Shown here one piece after another: positions 22,967 through 31,166 of a DNA stretch of 64,000 nt. The first letter of the stretch is position 1; every line of letters starts with the position of its first letter. Position numbers and translations under genes: made by a program. Origin of the DNA: Cryobacterium lactosi (lineage in GTDB: Bacteria; Actinomycetota; Actinomycetes; Actinomycetales; Microbacteriaceae); NCBI RefSeq assembly GCF_004403945.1, contig NZ_SOHM01000035.1, forward strand, positions 1 to 64,000. Reading direction: 5' to 3'. The notes beneath the pieces were generated by a model. It did no database searches and was not told where the DNA came from. It worked only from the letters and a program-made list of their open reading frames with translations.

Positions 22967-24060
22967 GGGGTTCCTTCAATCGTGCGGTGCCGTGAGTTGC
23001 CAGTTGGGGCCGTATGCCGGATGTCCACGGGGCCCGAAGTGGCATCTCGCGAGGCCGGCGGGGCGGATACGGAGTGTGTGCGCGGGCCGGGCTGCTCGTC
23101 GGGCCCGGAGAAGACGATCACCGGGCGACCGGTGCGGGGGTGCGGCACGATGTCGCAGTCGACGCCGTAGACCGCCTGGATGATCTCGGGGCGCAGCACG
23201 TCGGCAGGGGTACCGAACGCGGCCACGCGACCATCCTGCAGCAGCACGACGCGGTCGCAGTACGCGGCCGCGAGGTTGAGGTCGTGCAGCGCGAGCACAG
23301 AGGTGAGGCCAAGGCCGCGCACCTGGTGCAGCAGCGACAGTTGGGCGCTCACGTCGAGGTGGTTGGTCGGTTCGTCCAGCAACAGCAGGCTCGGCCGCTG
23401 GGCCAGTGCGCGGGCGATCTGCACCCGCTGCTGCTGCCCGCCGCTGAGGGTGTGCCAGCGCCGGTCGATCAGGTCGCCGGCACCCACCATCGCCAGGGCC
23501 TCGGTGGCCACACCCAGGTCGTCCTCGCTGCCGAAGCTGCCCAGCAGCCGGCTGCGATGCGGGATGCGGCCGAGCAGGACGACCTCACGCACCGACAGGT
23601 CCACGCTGGGGGCGACGTTCTGCTCGAGCAGGGCGATGCGCCGCGCGGCCTCGCGCCGGCGCAGCTGCCCCACGACCGCGCCGTCCAGGGTGACGCTGCC
23701 GGCATCCGCGCGGTCGATGCCCGCGATGATGCGCAACAGGCTGGACTTGCCCGCGCCGTTGGGCCCGAGCAGCCCGGTGACGGTGCCCGGCGGCAGGGTC
23801 GCCGAGACTTCCCGAAGGATGCTGGTGCCCTCGATGCTGAGCGACACCCCGTCGAGCACAACCCCCGCCGCGCTCGCCGCGGGTGCGTCGCCTTGCGCCG
23901 TCGAGAGGGCAGTTGGGGCCAGTAGATCGCCGCCGGACTGGCCCGATGTGTCTTCTCGCGCGCTGGAGTTCGGCGAGAGGGCAGTTGGGGCCAGTGAGGC
24001 GCTGCGGGACTGGCCCGAAGTGTCCTCTCGCGAGCTCGGGGCCCCAGCGGGGGCGCTCAT
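22963..24060 (-). CDS. Proposed F420-0 ABC transporter, ATP-binding subunit (FecE-like)
   Basis: A 365-residue FecE/BtuD-type ATPase. Walker A GPNGAGKSS is at 99-107, the Q loop LLEQNVAP, signature LSGGQQQRVQIARAL, Walker B LLLLDEPTNHLD and switch His in LALHDLN. The first 65 residues precede the ABC fold and contain a tandem duplication (REDTSGQS at 11 and again at 35, both followed by LAPTALS), encoded by two palindromic repeat copies. A third copy encodes part of the C-terminal tail. Position with permease, binding protein and cofD matches the TIGRFAM-described three-gene cassette proposed to import F420-0 in Actinobacteria. Overlaps on both sides are ATGA. Confidence 0.88.
   Translation of the reverse strand: MSAPAGAPSSREDTSGQSRSASLAPTALSPNSSAREDTSGQSGGDLLAPTALSTAQGDAPAASAAGVVLDGVSLSIEGTSILREVSATLPPGTVTGLLGPNGAGKSSLLRIIAGIDRADAGSVTLDGAVVGQLRRREAARRIALLEQNVAPSVDLSVREVVLLGRIPHRSRLLGSFGSEDDLGVATEALAMVGAGDLIDRRWHTLSGGQQQRVQIARALAQRPSLLLLDEPTNHLDVSAQLSLLHQVRGLGLTSVLALHDLNLAAAYCDRVVLLQDGRVAAFGTPADVLRPEIIQAVYGVDCDIVPHPRTGRPVIVFSGPDEQPGPRTHSVSAPPASRDATSGPVDIRHTAPTGNSRHRTIEGTP
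22992..23050. repeat. F420-gene palindromic repeat, copy B (3' end of transporter ATPase gene)
   Basis: Left arm GTGAGTTGCCAGTTGGGGCC (22992-23011) and right arm GGCCCGAAGTGGCATCTCGC (23031-23050) are complementary at 16 of 20 positions. The arms closely match copy A in cofE. The repeat is translated as the C-terminal tail of the ATPase (around DATSGPVDIRHTAPTGNS). Confidence 0.75.
23902..23960. repeat. F420-gene palindromic repeat, copy C (5' region of transporter ATPase gene)
   Basis: Left arm 23902-23923 (contains GGGCAGTTGGGGCCAGT) and right arm 23937-23960 (contains ACTGGCCCGATGTGTC). Within the 22-bp core 17 positions are complementary. It is translated in frame as part of the duplicated N-terminal extension of the ATPase. 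Confidence 0.75.
23974..24030. repeat. F420-gene palindromic repeat, copy D (5' end of transporter ATPase gene)
   Basis: Left arm 23974-23995 and right arm 24009-24030 (contains ACTGGCCCGAAGTGTCC) are complementary at 19 of 22 positions, the best preserved of the four copies. It lies 13 bp from copy C in the same orientation, giving a tandem pair that encodes residues ~11-56 of the ATPase. Confidence 0.78.
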
Positions 24061-25166
24061 GCCCAGGCCGCGCTTCGCTTGCGCTTGATCAGCAGGATGA
24101 ACACGGGCACTCCGATGAACGCCGTGATGATGCCCACCGGCAGTTCGCGCGGGTCGAAGACGGTGCGGGCGAGGGTGTCGGCCAGCACCAGGAACAGCGC
24201 CCCGACCACCGCGACGAGCGGCAGCAGCCGGCGGTGCCCCGGGCCGCTGAGCCCGCGCACCAGGTGCGGCAGGATCAGCCCGACGAAGCCGATCGCCCCG
24301 CTCACCGCCACCATCGCGCCGGTGAGCAGCGCCACCGCCACCAGGAAGCCCCACCGGGTGGCGTTCACGTTGATGCCCAACGACGCGGCGTTGGTGTCGC
24401 CGAAGGTGAACGCATCCAGCCGGCTGGCGGTGAGCAGGATGCCGCTGCCCACCAGCACCAGCGCAACCGACGAGATCAGCACGGTGCTCCACGAGCTGCC
24501 GGCCAGAGAGCCGAGCAGCCAGTTGAGGATCTCCCGGTAGGAGTCGCCCTTGGCGGCCCAGAAGATGATGAACGAGGTGCCGGCCGAGCCCAGCTGGGCG
24601 ATCGCCAGCCCGGCCAGCACGGCCCTGCCTGGGGTGATGCTGCCGCCGACGCGGGCGATGTTGAGGGTGGCGAGCAGGGCGATCAGGGCCCCGGCGAACG
24701 CGGCCGCCGGGAGGGCGAAGCCGATGCCGAGGATGACCACGCACACCGCGCCGAGCGACGCGCCGGAGGACAGGCCGAGCAGGTAGGGGTCGGCGAGCGG
24801 GTTGCGGGTGACGCTCTGCATCACCGCGCCGCTGAGCGCGAGGCCGGCTCCCACGGCGGCGGCGGTGAGCACCCGCGGCATCCGCAACTGCCAGACGATC
24901 GCGTCGGTGAGCGGCGGCACCACGGTGTCGCCGGCGAGTGCGGGCAGGCCGAGGTGGCCGACCACGCTTGCCCAGACCTGCGCCAGGCTCACGTCGGCCG
25001 GACCGATCGTCACGGCCACAGCGCTACCGAGCACCAGGGCAGCCACCGCCGCGACCAGCCAGAGCAGGTACCGCCCCGGCCCGCCCCGCCGCGCGGATGG
25101 CACGACCGCTGCCGTCGCACCGGGCGCGTCGGTGCCGCGGCCCTGCGTGCTCGTGGTGACGGTCAT
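24057..25166 (-). CDS. Proposed F420-0 ABC transporter, FecCD-type permease
   Basis: A 369-residue integral membrane protein of the FecCD/BtuC family with about ten helices. RVLTAAAVGAGLALSGAVMQSVTRNPLADPYLLGLSSGASLGA is the hallmark FecCD stretch; VAVSGAIGFVGLILPHLVRGLSGPGHRRLLPL near residue 290 is the coupling region contacting the ATPase. FecCD permeases usually import iron-siderophores, haem or cobalamin. Here the operon ends in cofD, matching the TIGRFAM-proposed F420-0 transporter cassette. Its TGA overlaps the ATPase ATG (ATGA). The first 20 residues are a polar Thr/Ala-rich extension. Confidence 0.88.
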   Translation of the reverse strand: MTVTTSTQGRGTDAPGATAAVVPSARRGGPGRYLLWLVAAVAALVLGSAVAVTIGPADVSLAQVWASVVGHLGLPALAGDTVVPPLTDAIVWQLRMPRVLTAAAVGAGLALSGAVMQSVTRNPLADPYLLGLSSGASLGAVCVVILGIGFALPAAAFAGALIALLATLNIARVGGSITPGRAVLAGLAIAQLGSAGTSFIIFWAAKGDSYREILNWLLGSLAGSSWSTVLISSVALVLVGSGILLTASRLDAFTFGDTNAASLGINVNATRWGFLVAVALLTGAMVAVSGAIGFVGLILPHLVRGLSGPGHRRLLPLVAVVGALFLVLADTLARTVFDPRELPVGIITAFIGVPVFILLIKRKRSAAWA

Positions 25167-25211
25167 CGGTGGTCCTTCGGGTCGGTTCTGCTGCCGGTGG
25201 GGCGTCCTGGT

Positions 25212-26204
25212 CTACTCAGCGTCGAGGGCGGCGAGCTGGTCGATGATCGACCCGGCGGCCTCCACGTTGCGGATTCCCGCCTCGCCGGCCGCGAACGGCA
25301 CGGTGATGTAGCGGTGGTTCACCACGGCGTCGAGTCCGGCGGTGGCGGGGTTGCCCTCGAGCAGCGCGATCTTGGACTCCGCGGTGTTCCAGGTCGCATC
25401 CACGAGCACGATCACGCTCGGGTTCGCCTCCACCACGGACTCCCAGCCGGCCGACGTCCAGGTGTCCTTCACGTCGGCGAAGATGTTCGTCAGTCCCGCG
25501 GCATCCATGATCATCTGCGGTGCGCCGATGCCGGCGCCCACATACGGGGTGTCGGTGCCGCTGGAGTACCAGAGCGCGGTGGTGTCGCCGGTGGCGGGCT
25601 CGAGCGCCGACAGAGCCGCCTCCTGCTCGGCGACGAGCGCGTCGGCGGCATCCGGCACGCCGAACACCAGGCCGGCCTCATCGATCTCGGCGAACACGGT
25701 GTCGAAGGTGAGCGGGTCGGGCATCGCGTCGCCCTTGCACGCCGCCGGCGACACGTAGCTGCCGATGCCCAGGCCGGCCAGCGCGCTTCTCTCGCCCACG
25801 CCCTCTGCCGAGAAGTTGGACTCCCAGCCGCCGTAGACGAAGTCGGGGGCGAGCGCCAGCACGGCCTCCTGGCCGGGCACGAAGTCGCTGATCACGGTGA
25901 GATCAGCGCCGGCGTCGGCCAGGGATGCCGGCAGCGGGCCGTCGAGGAACGCGGAGCCGACGATGCGCTCGCCGAGCCCGAGCGCCAGCAGCAGCTCGGT
26001 GGTGGTCGACTTGATCGTGACGATCCGCTCCGGAGCTTCCGTGAGGGTGAACGTGGTGTCGCAGTTCTCGAACGAGACCGGGAAAGCGTTCGACATGCCG
26101 GCCGACGGCGTGGGGGCCGGAACGGCGGCGGGTGTGCCGGAGGCGCAGCCGGCCAGGAGCAGCACGGCCGCCGTGGCGGCTACGGAGAGGTAGCGAGTCT
26201 TCAT
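25212..26204 (-). CDS. Proposed F420-0 ABC transporter, substrate-binding lipoprotein
   Basis: A 330-residue type III periplasmic binding protein (BtuF/FecB fold). The signal peptide ends in lipobox LAGC (Cys20). PERIVTIKSTTTELLLALGLGERIVGS is the characteristic first domain strand-helix; LALAPDFVYGGWESNFSAEG and VEANPSVIVLVDATW follow. As the first gene of the operon leading to permease, ATPase and cofD, it is the candidate receptor for F420-0 or a precursor; the ligand is not proven. The ATG at 26204 starts the signal sequence. The 508 bp upstream separate it from the divergent LacI gene. Confidence 0.88.
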   Translation of the reverse strand: MKTRYLSVAATAAVLLLAGCASGTPAAVPAPTPSAGMSNAFPVSFENCDTTFTLTEAPERIVTIKSTTTELLLALGLGERIVGSAFLDGPLPASLADAGADLTVISDFVPGQEAVLALAPDFVYGGWESNFSAEGVGERSALAGLGIGSYVSPAACKGDAMPDPLTFDTVFAEIDEAGLVFGVPDAADALVAEQEAALSALEPATGDTTALWYSSGTDTPYVGAGIGAPQMIMDAAGLTNIFADVKDTWTSAGWESVVEANPSVIVLVDATWNTAESKIALLEGNPATAGLDAVVNHRYITVPFAAGEAGIRNVEAAGSIIDQLAALDAE

Positions 26205-26508
26205 GGGACCAATCTGAGGCGGGAGCCGGGCATCCGTCGGTGAGGTCGCGGGTGGCCAACCGAGAAGTACGGTGTCGCTGGCGACACCGGCGCCGGCCGG
26301 CACCGTGGGCGAACACGTCGGAGCAGGGCTCGAACGAAGTGGGGGTCGTACTCAAGGCAAAGCCCCGACCTGCCGCCCAAATCCGGGCCAGCGCAACCGG
26401 TCAGATCGAACCGGGGGTCACATCCAGCCTAAACCCATCGTGTTCGGGGCGGATGCGCCACCGGCGCTTACCCCGCACAGCGCCCTACTTCGCCGATCCG
26501 CGGGCTAC

Positions 26509-26557
26509 GCGCCGCTATGCGGTAGGCGCGCCACCCGCGCAACGGCGCCTACCCCGC
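26509..26557. repeat. 49-bp repeat, left copy flanking the sugar cassette
   Basis: Begins GCGCCGCTATGCGG and ends GGCGCCTACCCCGC; identical to 32770-32818 at 44 of 49 positions in the same orientation. The unit is itself an imperfect palindrome (GCGGTAGGCGC against GCGCCTACCCCGC). A partial third copy (GGCGCTTACCCCGC) lies just upstream, at about 26463. Confidence 0.75.
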
Positions 26558-26588
26558 ACGCCTCCTGAGCCCGCGACCCGCGATGTTT

Positions 26589-26656
26589 CGTAAACGTTTG
26601 CGCTGCCCACCTCCCCTTGCCTAGCCTCGATCTCAGCAACAACGCAAACGATTACG
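26589..26656. promoter_or_regulatory. Pair of LacI-family operators
   Basis: CGTAAACGTTTGCG (26589-26602) and CGCAAACGATTACG (26643-26656) both match the LacI/GalR consensus around a central CG and lie in opposite orientations, 54 bp apart. They sit 57-124 bp upstream of the LacI gene, so they are probably autoregulatory and may also govern the downstream ABC/GH13 genes. Confidence 0.7.
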
Positions 26657-26712
26657 GCGGCGGGAGTGCCCCGCTCAGCGAGAACCGAACGCAGGACCCA
26701 ACGGAGGGCTGG

Positions 26713-27693
26713 ATGGTGACGATCAGAGACGTGGCGCGCTACGCCGGCGTTTCGCCGGCGACGGTGTCACGCGTGGTGAACGGCCTGACCGGCTATTCCA
26801 CGTCCACCCAGCTTCGGGTGGAGGAGGCCGTGCTGGCTCTCAACTACGAGCCGGACTCGCTCGCCCGGGGACTGAAGACCAAGCAGTCCGCGGTCATCGG
26901 CGTGCTGGCGCCGCTCGTGTCCGACGCGCTGGCCTCCGAGATCATGAGCGGCGTCGAGAGCGCGGCGCGCTCGCGTGGCTACTCGGTCATGCTCGGACGC
27001 ACCGGGCTCGGCTCCGAGCACGCCGCCGGCTACCTGCGCACCCTCCGCACCTATCGGGCGGCGGGCGTCATCCTGATCTCCGCGGCCATCACCGCCGACA
27101 TGCGCCGCGCCCTCGGGTCGGCCATCCCGCTGGTCTCGGTCGCGATCCGCGACGGGCTGCGGTTTCCCAGCCTGGCCATCGATGACGAACGAGCGGCCTA
27201 CGACGGAACCCGGTACCTGATCGGCCTGGGTCACCGGCATATCGGCCTGCTTGCCGGCGACCCCCAGTCGGTGCTCGTGAACACTGTGCGGGAACGTGGT
27301 TACCTGCGTGCCATGGCCGAGGCCGGGCTGCCCGCCGTGCTCGAACAGGGCAACTCTCTCTACGACAGCGCGCCGCCGGCGCTCGGCCGGCTGCTCCGCC
27401 GCGACCCGCTCCTGACCGCGGTCTTCGCGCTGAGCGACGAGATGGCTGCGGCCGTGGTGAACGACCTGCAACGCCTGGGCCGGCGGGTACCCGAAGACGT
27501 ATCGGTGCTCGGATTCGACAACACCCGCACCGCTCGGCACGTGCACCCGGCGCTCAGCACCATCGCGCAACCTCTCGAGAAAATGGGTGAACTGGCCGTG
27601 GAGAGGTTGCTCGCCGGAACCGACCTGCGCCCGCGCATCCTGCCCCATCGCCTGGTCGAACGCGGCTCGACCACCCAGGTGCCGCCCGGCTGA
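26713..27693 (+). CDS. LacI-family transcriptional regulator of the sugar ABC/alpha-glucosidase operon
   Basis: A 326-residue regulator. Residues 1-50 are the LacI helix-turn-helix (VTIRDVARYAGVSPATVSRVVNG) plus hinge; residues ~60-326 form the periplasmic-binding-like sensor (VIGVLAPLVSDALASEIMSGVESAARSRGYSVML, VFALSDEMAAAVVNDLQRLGRRVPEDVSVLGFDNT). Family members release DNA on binding a sugar. The ATG at 26713 fits the family start; GGAGGGCTGG is just upstream. Two LacI-type operators lie upstream of it, and the sugar-binding protein gene begins 137 bp downstream, so it is the likely local regulator. Confidence 0.92.
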   Translation: MVTIRDVARYAGVSPATVSRVVNGLTGYSTSTQLRVEEAVLALNYEPDSLARGLKTKQSAVIGVLAPLVSDALASEIMSGVESAARSRGYSVMLGRTGLGSEHAAGYLRTLRTYRAAGVILISAAITADMRRALGSAIPLVSVAIRDGLRFPSLAIDDERAAYDGTRYLIGLGHRHIGLLAGDPQSVLVNTVRERGYLRAMAEAGLPAVLEQGNSLYDSAPPALGRLLRRDPLLTAVFALSDEMAAAVVNDLQRLGRRVPEDVSVLGFDNTRTARHVHPALSTIAQPLEKMGELAVERLLAGTDLRPRILPHRLVERGSTTQVPPG

Positions 27694-27829
27694 TAATCGG
27701 CGGCCCTGCCGCAGCGCACAGCATCCACAAACGAACACCCGGCCACCGGCCCACCCTGTCCTTCCTCCATGCCCATTTCACCCCGGCGACACAGCCACCC
27801 TGCAACCCACCCCACTAGAAGGAGACATC

Positions 27830-29143
27830 ATGAAGCAACGAAGCCATGATCGGCGCGGAGTCCTCAGCGCCGCACTGGTAACCGTCGGCGTCCTCGCGCT
27901 CACGTCCTGCGCGAGCGGCACGAGCGCCCCGGCTGCATCGAGCGACGCGGCCGAGCTCACCGGACGCGGCCCGATCACCTATGTCAGCAGCCCGGACGCA
28001 TCCGGCGCCGCCCAGCAGAGCATCGATGCCTGGAACGCCGAGCATCCCGACGAGCTCGTCGACTGGATCGAACTGCCGCTGGACGCCGACCAGCAGCGCC
28101 AGCAGATGGTGCAGAACGCCCAGGTCAAGGGCGAGGCGTACACCGTGCTCAACCTCGACGTCGTGTGGACGTCGGAGTTCGCCGCCAACCGGTGGATCAC
28201 CGCCCTGCCCGAAGACGCCCTGCCGCTCGACGCGGAGATCCCCGCCACGGTCGAGGCCGCACGGTACCGCGACACCCTCTACGCTGCCCCGTACTACACG
28301 GATGCCGCGCTGCTGTACTCGCGCACCGACCTGATGCAGGCCGCCGGCGTCACCGCGCCGCCCCAGACCTGGGCCGAGCTGCAGAAGGCCTGCGACGCCG
28401 TCCTGGCCCTGCCCGAGGCCGCCGACATGTCGTGCTACGCCGGCCAGTTCGACAAGAACGAGGGCCTCACGGTCAACTTCAGTGAGGCGGTGAACTCCGC
28501 AGGCGGTTCCCTCTTCAACGCCGACGGTGAACCCACCGTCGACACCCCGGAGGCCCTGACCGCCCTGAACTTCCTCGTCGACGGCTTCGAGAGCGGCATG
28601 ATCCCCGAGGCGGCCATCACCTTCCAGGAGGAGCAGGGCCGGCAGTCCTTCCTCGACGGCAACCTCGTGTTCCTGCGCAACTGGCCGTACGTCTACGCCT
28701 CCTTCAGCGCCACGGATGGCTCCAGCGCCGTGCAGGACAAGTTCGGCACCAGCCCCATCCCCGGCGAGACCGGCCCGGGCGTCTCCACGCTGGGCGGCCG
28801 CAACATCGCCATCTCCAGCTACGCCGAGAACAAGGCAACGGCGCTGGACTTCATCGCCTTCTTCACCGGCCAAGAGCAGCAGGGCGACCGTCTTGCTGTG
28901 AGCTCCCGGGCGCCGGTGTTCTCGGAATTCTTCGCCGATGACGCCGTCACCGAACGCCTGCCGTACCTGCCCGACCTCCTCACCTCGCTCGAGAAGGCCC
29001 AGCCGCGACCCAAGGTCGTGCAGTACGGCGCCACGACAGCCGCGATCCAGGATGCGATCTACCCGGCACTGACCGGCGACACGAGCCCGGAGGAGGCCCT
29101 GGCCGATCTGCAGAAGGCTCTCGTCGGCATCGCCGCCGAGTAG
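27830..29143 (+). CDS. Sugar ABC transporter substrate-binding lipoprotein (family 1, MalE-like)
   Basis: A 437-residue extracytoplasmic binding protein. The lipobox LTSC (Cys27) ends an Arg-containing signal (HDRRGVLSAALVTVGVLA). The mature domain has family 1 features: YVSSPDASGAAQQSIDAWNAEHPDE, YTVLNLDVVWTSEFAANRWI, LYAAPYYTDAALLYSRTDLM and LGGRNIAISSYAENKATALDFIAF. With a cytoplasmic GH13 alpha-glucosidase in the same operon, the ligand is probably an alpha-glucoside such as maltose, trehalose or sucrose (inference). GAAGGAG precedes the ATG. A strong hairpin follows the stop codon, which may set a higher level of this protein than of the permeases. Confidence 0.92.
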   Translation: MKQRSHDRRGVLSAALVTVGVLALTSCASGTSAPAASSDAAELTGRGPITYVSSPDASGAAQQSIDAWNAEHPDELVDWIELPLDADQQRQQMVQNAQVKGEAYTVLNLDVVWTSEFAANRWITALPEDALPLDAEIPATVEAARYRDTLYAAPYYTDAALLYSRTDLMQAAGVTAPPQTWAELQKACDAVLALPEAADMSCYAGQFDKNEGLTVNFSEAVNSAGGSLFNADGEPTVDTPEALTALNFLVDGFESGMIPEAAITFQEEQGRQSFLDGNLVFLRNWPYVYASFSATDGSSAVQDKFGTSPIPGETGPGVSTLGGRNIAISSYAENKATALDFIAFFTGQEQQGDRLAVSSRAPVFSEFFADDAVTERLPYLPDLLTSLEKAQPRPKVVQYGATTAAIQDAIYPALTGDTSPEEALADLQKALVGIAAE

Positions 29144-29164
29144 TCGCCACCCACCCGTTTCACC

Positions 29165-29195
29165 GGCGGTCGCCGGGCACCTACCGGCGACCGCC
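29165..29195. terminator. Intercistronic hairpin after the sugar-binding protein gene
   Basis: GGCGGTCGCCGG (29165-29176) pairs perfectly with CCGGCGACCGCC (29184-29195), loop 7 bases. It lies between the binding protein and first permease of one operon, a position where attenuating or mRNA-stabilising hairpins are common. Confidence 0.65.
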
Positions 29196-29220
29196 CCTTC
29201 CCACCGACCAGAAGGACCCC

Positions 29221-30261
29221 ATGTCGACAACCACGACACAGCGCCCCGAGCAGCGCACGACGCCCGCGGGCAAGACCGGCCGACTCGACCTGGGCGAGGG
29301 GCGGAGGGCCGCCTTGCTGCTCTCGCCGACCTTCCTCGTTCTCGCCCTGGTGGTGCTCTACCCGCTGCTGTCGGCCTTCCACCAGTCCCTGTTCGGCTCG
29401 CAGTCCGGGCTGGACGCCGACGGCTTCGTGGTCGAGGGTGACGTCTTCGTGGGCCTGGGCAACTACGTGCAGATCTTCGCCGGCACCGACGCCGCGCGGT
29501 TCTACAACGCACTCTGGAACACCACCTTCTTCACCTTCACCACGGTCACCCTCGAGGTCATCATCGGCATCGCGATGGCCGTGGCCATGAACCGTGCCTT
29601 CCGCGGCCGTGCGCTGCTGCGCGCCAGCATCCTGGTGCCGTGGGCCATCCCCACCGCGGTCTCCGGACTGCTCTGGCGCTGGATGTTCCAGGCCGACGGG
29701 ATCGTGAACACCCTGACCAATCAACAGGTGCTTTGGACGGCCGAAGGGTTCGCCGCCCAGGCGGCCGTCATCGTCGCCGAAGTCTGGAAGACCGCGCCGT
29801 TCATCGGCCTGCTCGTGCTGGCGGGCATGCAGATCATCCCCGAGGAGGTCTACGAGGCGGCCAAGCTCGACGGCGCGAACGCCTGGCGACAGTTCATCGC
29901 GATCACGCTGCCGCTCGTGCGGCCCGCCCTGCTCGTGGCCGTGCTGTTCCGGCTGCTCGACTCGCTGCGCATGTTCGACCTGCCCTTCGTGCTGATCGGC
30001 CCGCGCAAGAGCTCGGTGGAGACGCTGTCCATCCTGGCCTGGGACGAATCCAACCAGCTCCAGTACGGCACCGCCTCCGCGTTTTCGATCATCCTGCTGC
30101 TCTACGTGGCGGTGATCGCCTACGTCTTCATCACCATCCTGGGCGCCGACGTGGTGGGGGAGAAGAAGCCCAAGGTCGTGCGCGCCCGTCGGCGGGCCCA
30201 GGACCCGCCAGCCCACGACGCGCCCAGCTCCGAACCGACCCAGACGAAGGTGACCCGATGA
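29221..30261 (+). CDS. Sugar ABC transporter permease (MalF type)
   Basis: A 346-residue permease with six core helices starting at ~34 (AALLLSPTFLVLALVVLYPLLSAF). The EAA loop facing the ATPase is EEVYEAAKLDGANAWRQFIAITLPLVRPAL (~residues 204-233). Together with the next gene it forms the transmembrane channel. The C-terminal ~35 residues after the last helix are basic and Pro-rich. No ATPase gene is present in this operon, so a shared MsiK-type ATPase encoded elsewhere is expected, as is common in Actinobacteria. AGAAGGA precedes the ATG; its stop overlaps the next start (ATGA). Confidence 0.92.
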   Translation: MSTTTTQRPEQRTTPAGKTGRLDLGEGRRAALLLSPTFLVLALVVLYPLLSAFHQSLFGSQSGLDADGFVVEGDVFVGLGNYVQIFAGTDAARFYNALWNTTFFTFTTVTLEVIIGIAMAVAMNRAFRGRALLRASILVPWAIPTAVSGLLWRWMFQADGIVNTLTNQQVLWTAEGFAAQAAVIVAEVWKTAPFIGLLVLAGMQIIPEEVYEAAKLDGANAWRQFIAITLPLVRPALLVAVLFRLLDSLRMFDLPFVLIGPRKSSVETLSILAWDESNQLQYGTASAFSIILLLYVAVIAYVFITILGADVVGEKKPKVVRARRRAQDPPAHDAPSSEPTQTKVTR

Positions 30262-31166
30262 CGACAACGGCCACGCGCCCCCGCACCGACCGGCCGGCCG
30301 CGGCGCGTCCCGACACCCGGACCGCCCCCACCCCAGGCTGGATCCGCGGCATCGGCCCGCTCGGGCGCACCGTCGCGATCATCCTGATCGCGGTCTACTG
30401 CCTGGCCCCGTTCTACTGGATGATCGTGTCGAGTTTTCGGCGCTCCACCGACATCTTCCAGAACACCCTGCTGCCCACGACGTGGTCGCTGGAGAGCTAC
30501 CGGCAGGTCTTCGACGGGTCGACGATGTTCGGCCAGGCGATGCTCAACAGCCTGATCGTGGCGAGCACCACGACCGCGTTCGCCCTGGTGCTCGGCATCT
30601 TCGCCGCCTATGCCATCGCCAGGCTCAACTTCAGGTTCAAAACCGTGGTGCTCGCCGTGATCATCGGCACGTCCATGTTCCCGGGCATCTCGGTGGTGGT
30701 CCCGCTCCTGCGGCTCTTCTCGGACATCGGCTGGATCAACACCTACCAGGCCATGATCGTGCCGAGCCTCTCGTTCGCCATCCCGTTGGCGGTTTGGAAC
30801 CTCACCACCTTCATGAAGCAACTACCGTACGAACTGGAGCAGGCCGCCATGATCGACGGCTGCACCAAGTGGCAGGCGTTCCGGCTGGTGCTGCTGCCGC
30901 TCGCCGCCCCCGGCATCTTCACCACCGCCATCCTCACCTTCATCCACAGCTGGAACGAGTTCATCATCGCCCTGTCCATGGTCAACGACCCCGCCATCCA
31001 GACCGCCACCGTCGCAATCTCCAAGTTCACCGGCGCCAGCGACTTCCAGGCACCCTACGGCGCCCAGATGGCGGCGGGTGTGCTCGTGACGATCCCGCTG
31101 GTGATCGTGGTGCTGATCTTCCAGCGCCGAATCGTGGAAGGCCTCACCTCGGGGGCGAACAAGTGA
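30258..31166 (+). CDS. Sugar ABC transporter permease (MalG type)
   Basis: A 302-residue permease, six helices beginning at ~37 (TVAIILIAVYCLAPFYWMIVSSF). The EAA motif is YELEQAAMIDGCTKWQAFRLVLLPLAAPGIF (~residues 192-221). It pairs with the preceding MalF-type permease, with which it overlaps by 4 bp, and its TGA overlaps the GTG of the GH13 enzyme. The tight coupling ties sugar uptake directly to hydrolysis. Confidence 0.92.
   Translation: MTTTATRPRTDRPAAARPDTRTAPTPGWIRGIGPLGRTVAIILIAVYCLAPFYWMIVSSFRRSTDIFQNTLLPTTWSLESYRQVFDGSTMFGQAMLNSLIVASTTTAFALVLGIFAAYAIARLNFRFKTVVLAVIIGTSMFPGISVVVPLLRLFSDIGWINTYQAMIVPSLSFAIPLAVWNLTTFMKQLPYELEQAAMIDGCTKWQAFRLVLLPLAAPGIFTTAILTFIHSWNEFIIALSMVNDPAIQTATVAISKFTGASDFQAPYGAQMAAGVLVTIPLVIVVLIFQRRIVEGLTSGANK

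Larger units (their letters stand above)
26205..26712. promoter_or_regulatory. Divergent intergenic region, F420 transporter and LacI regulator
   Basis: 508 bp without a credible gene. The half near 26204 is GC-rich and I find no cobalamin-riboswitch core or other recognised leader. The middle contains GGCGCTTACCCCGC-type repeat sequence and a 49-bp repeat unit (26509-26557). The right part carries two LacI-type operators (26589-26602, 26643-26656) that would control the sugar operon. Confidence 0.5.

Noticed and set aside
21452..26204. FecCD-type transporter read as a siderophore or cobalamin importer
   Set aside because: Fold alone allows this, but the operon ends with cofD by 4-bp overlap and matches the published F420-0 cassette proposal; no cobalamin riboswitch core was found upstream. 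Iron or B12 remains a fallback.
23883..26243. 786-codon plus-strand open frame antisense to the F420 transporter operon
   Set aside because: It mirrors the real genes on the other strand, has low-complexity Arg/Gly/His/Gln composition and no recognisable motif; a typical high-GC shadow frame.
26205..26712. Possible riboswitch in the long leader of the F420 transporter
   Set aside because: I looked for the cobalamin core and other common leader motifs on the minus strand and could not support any.
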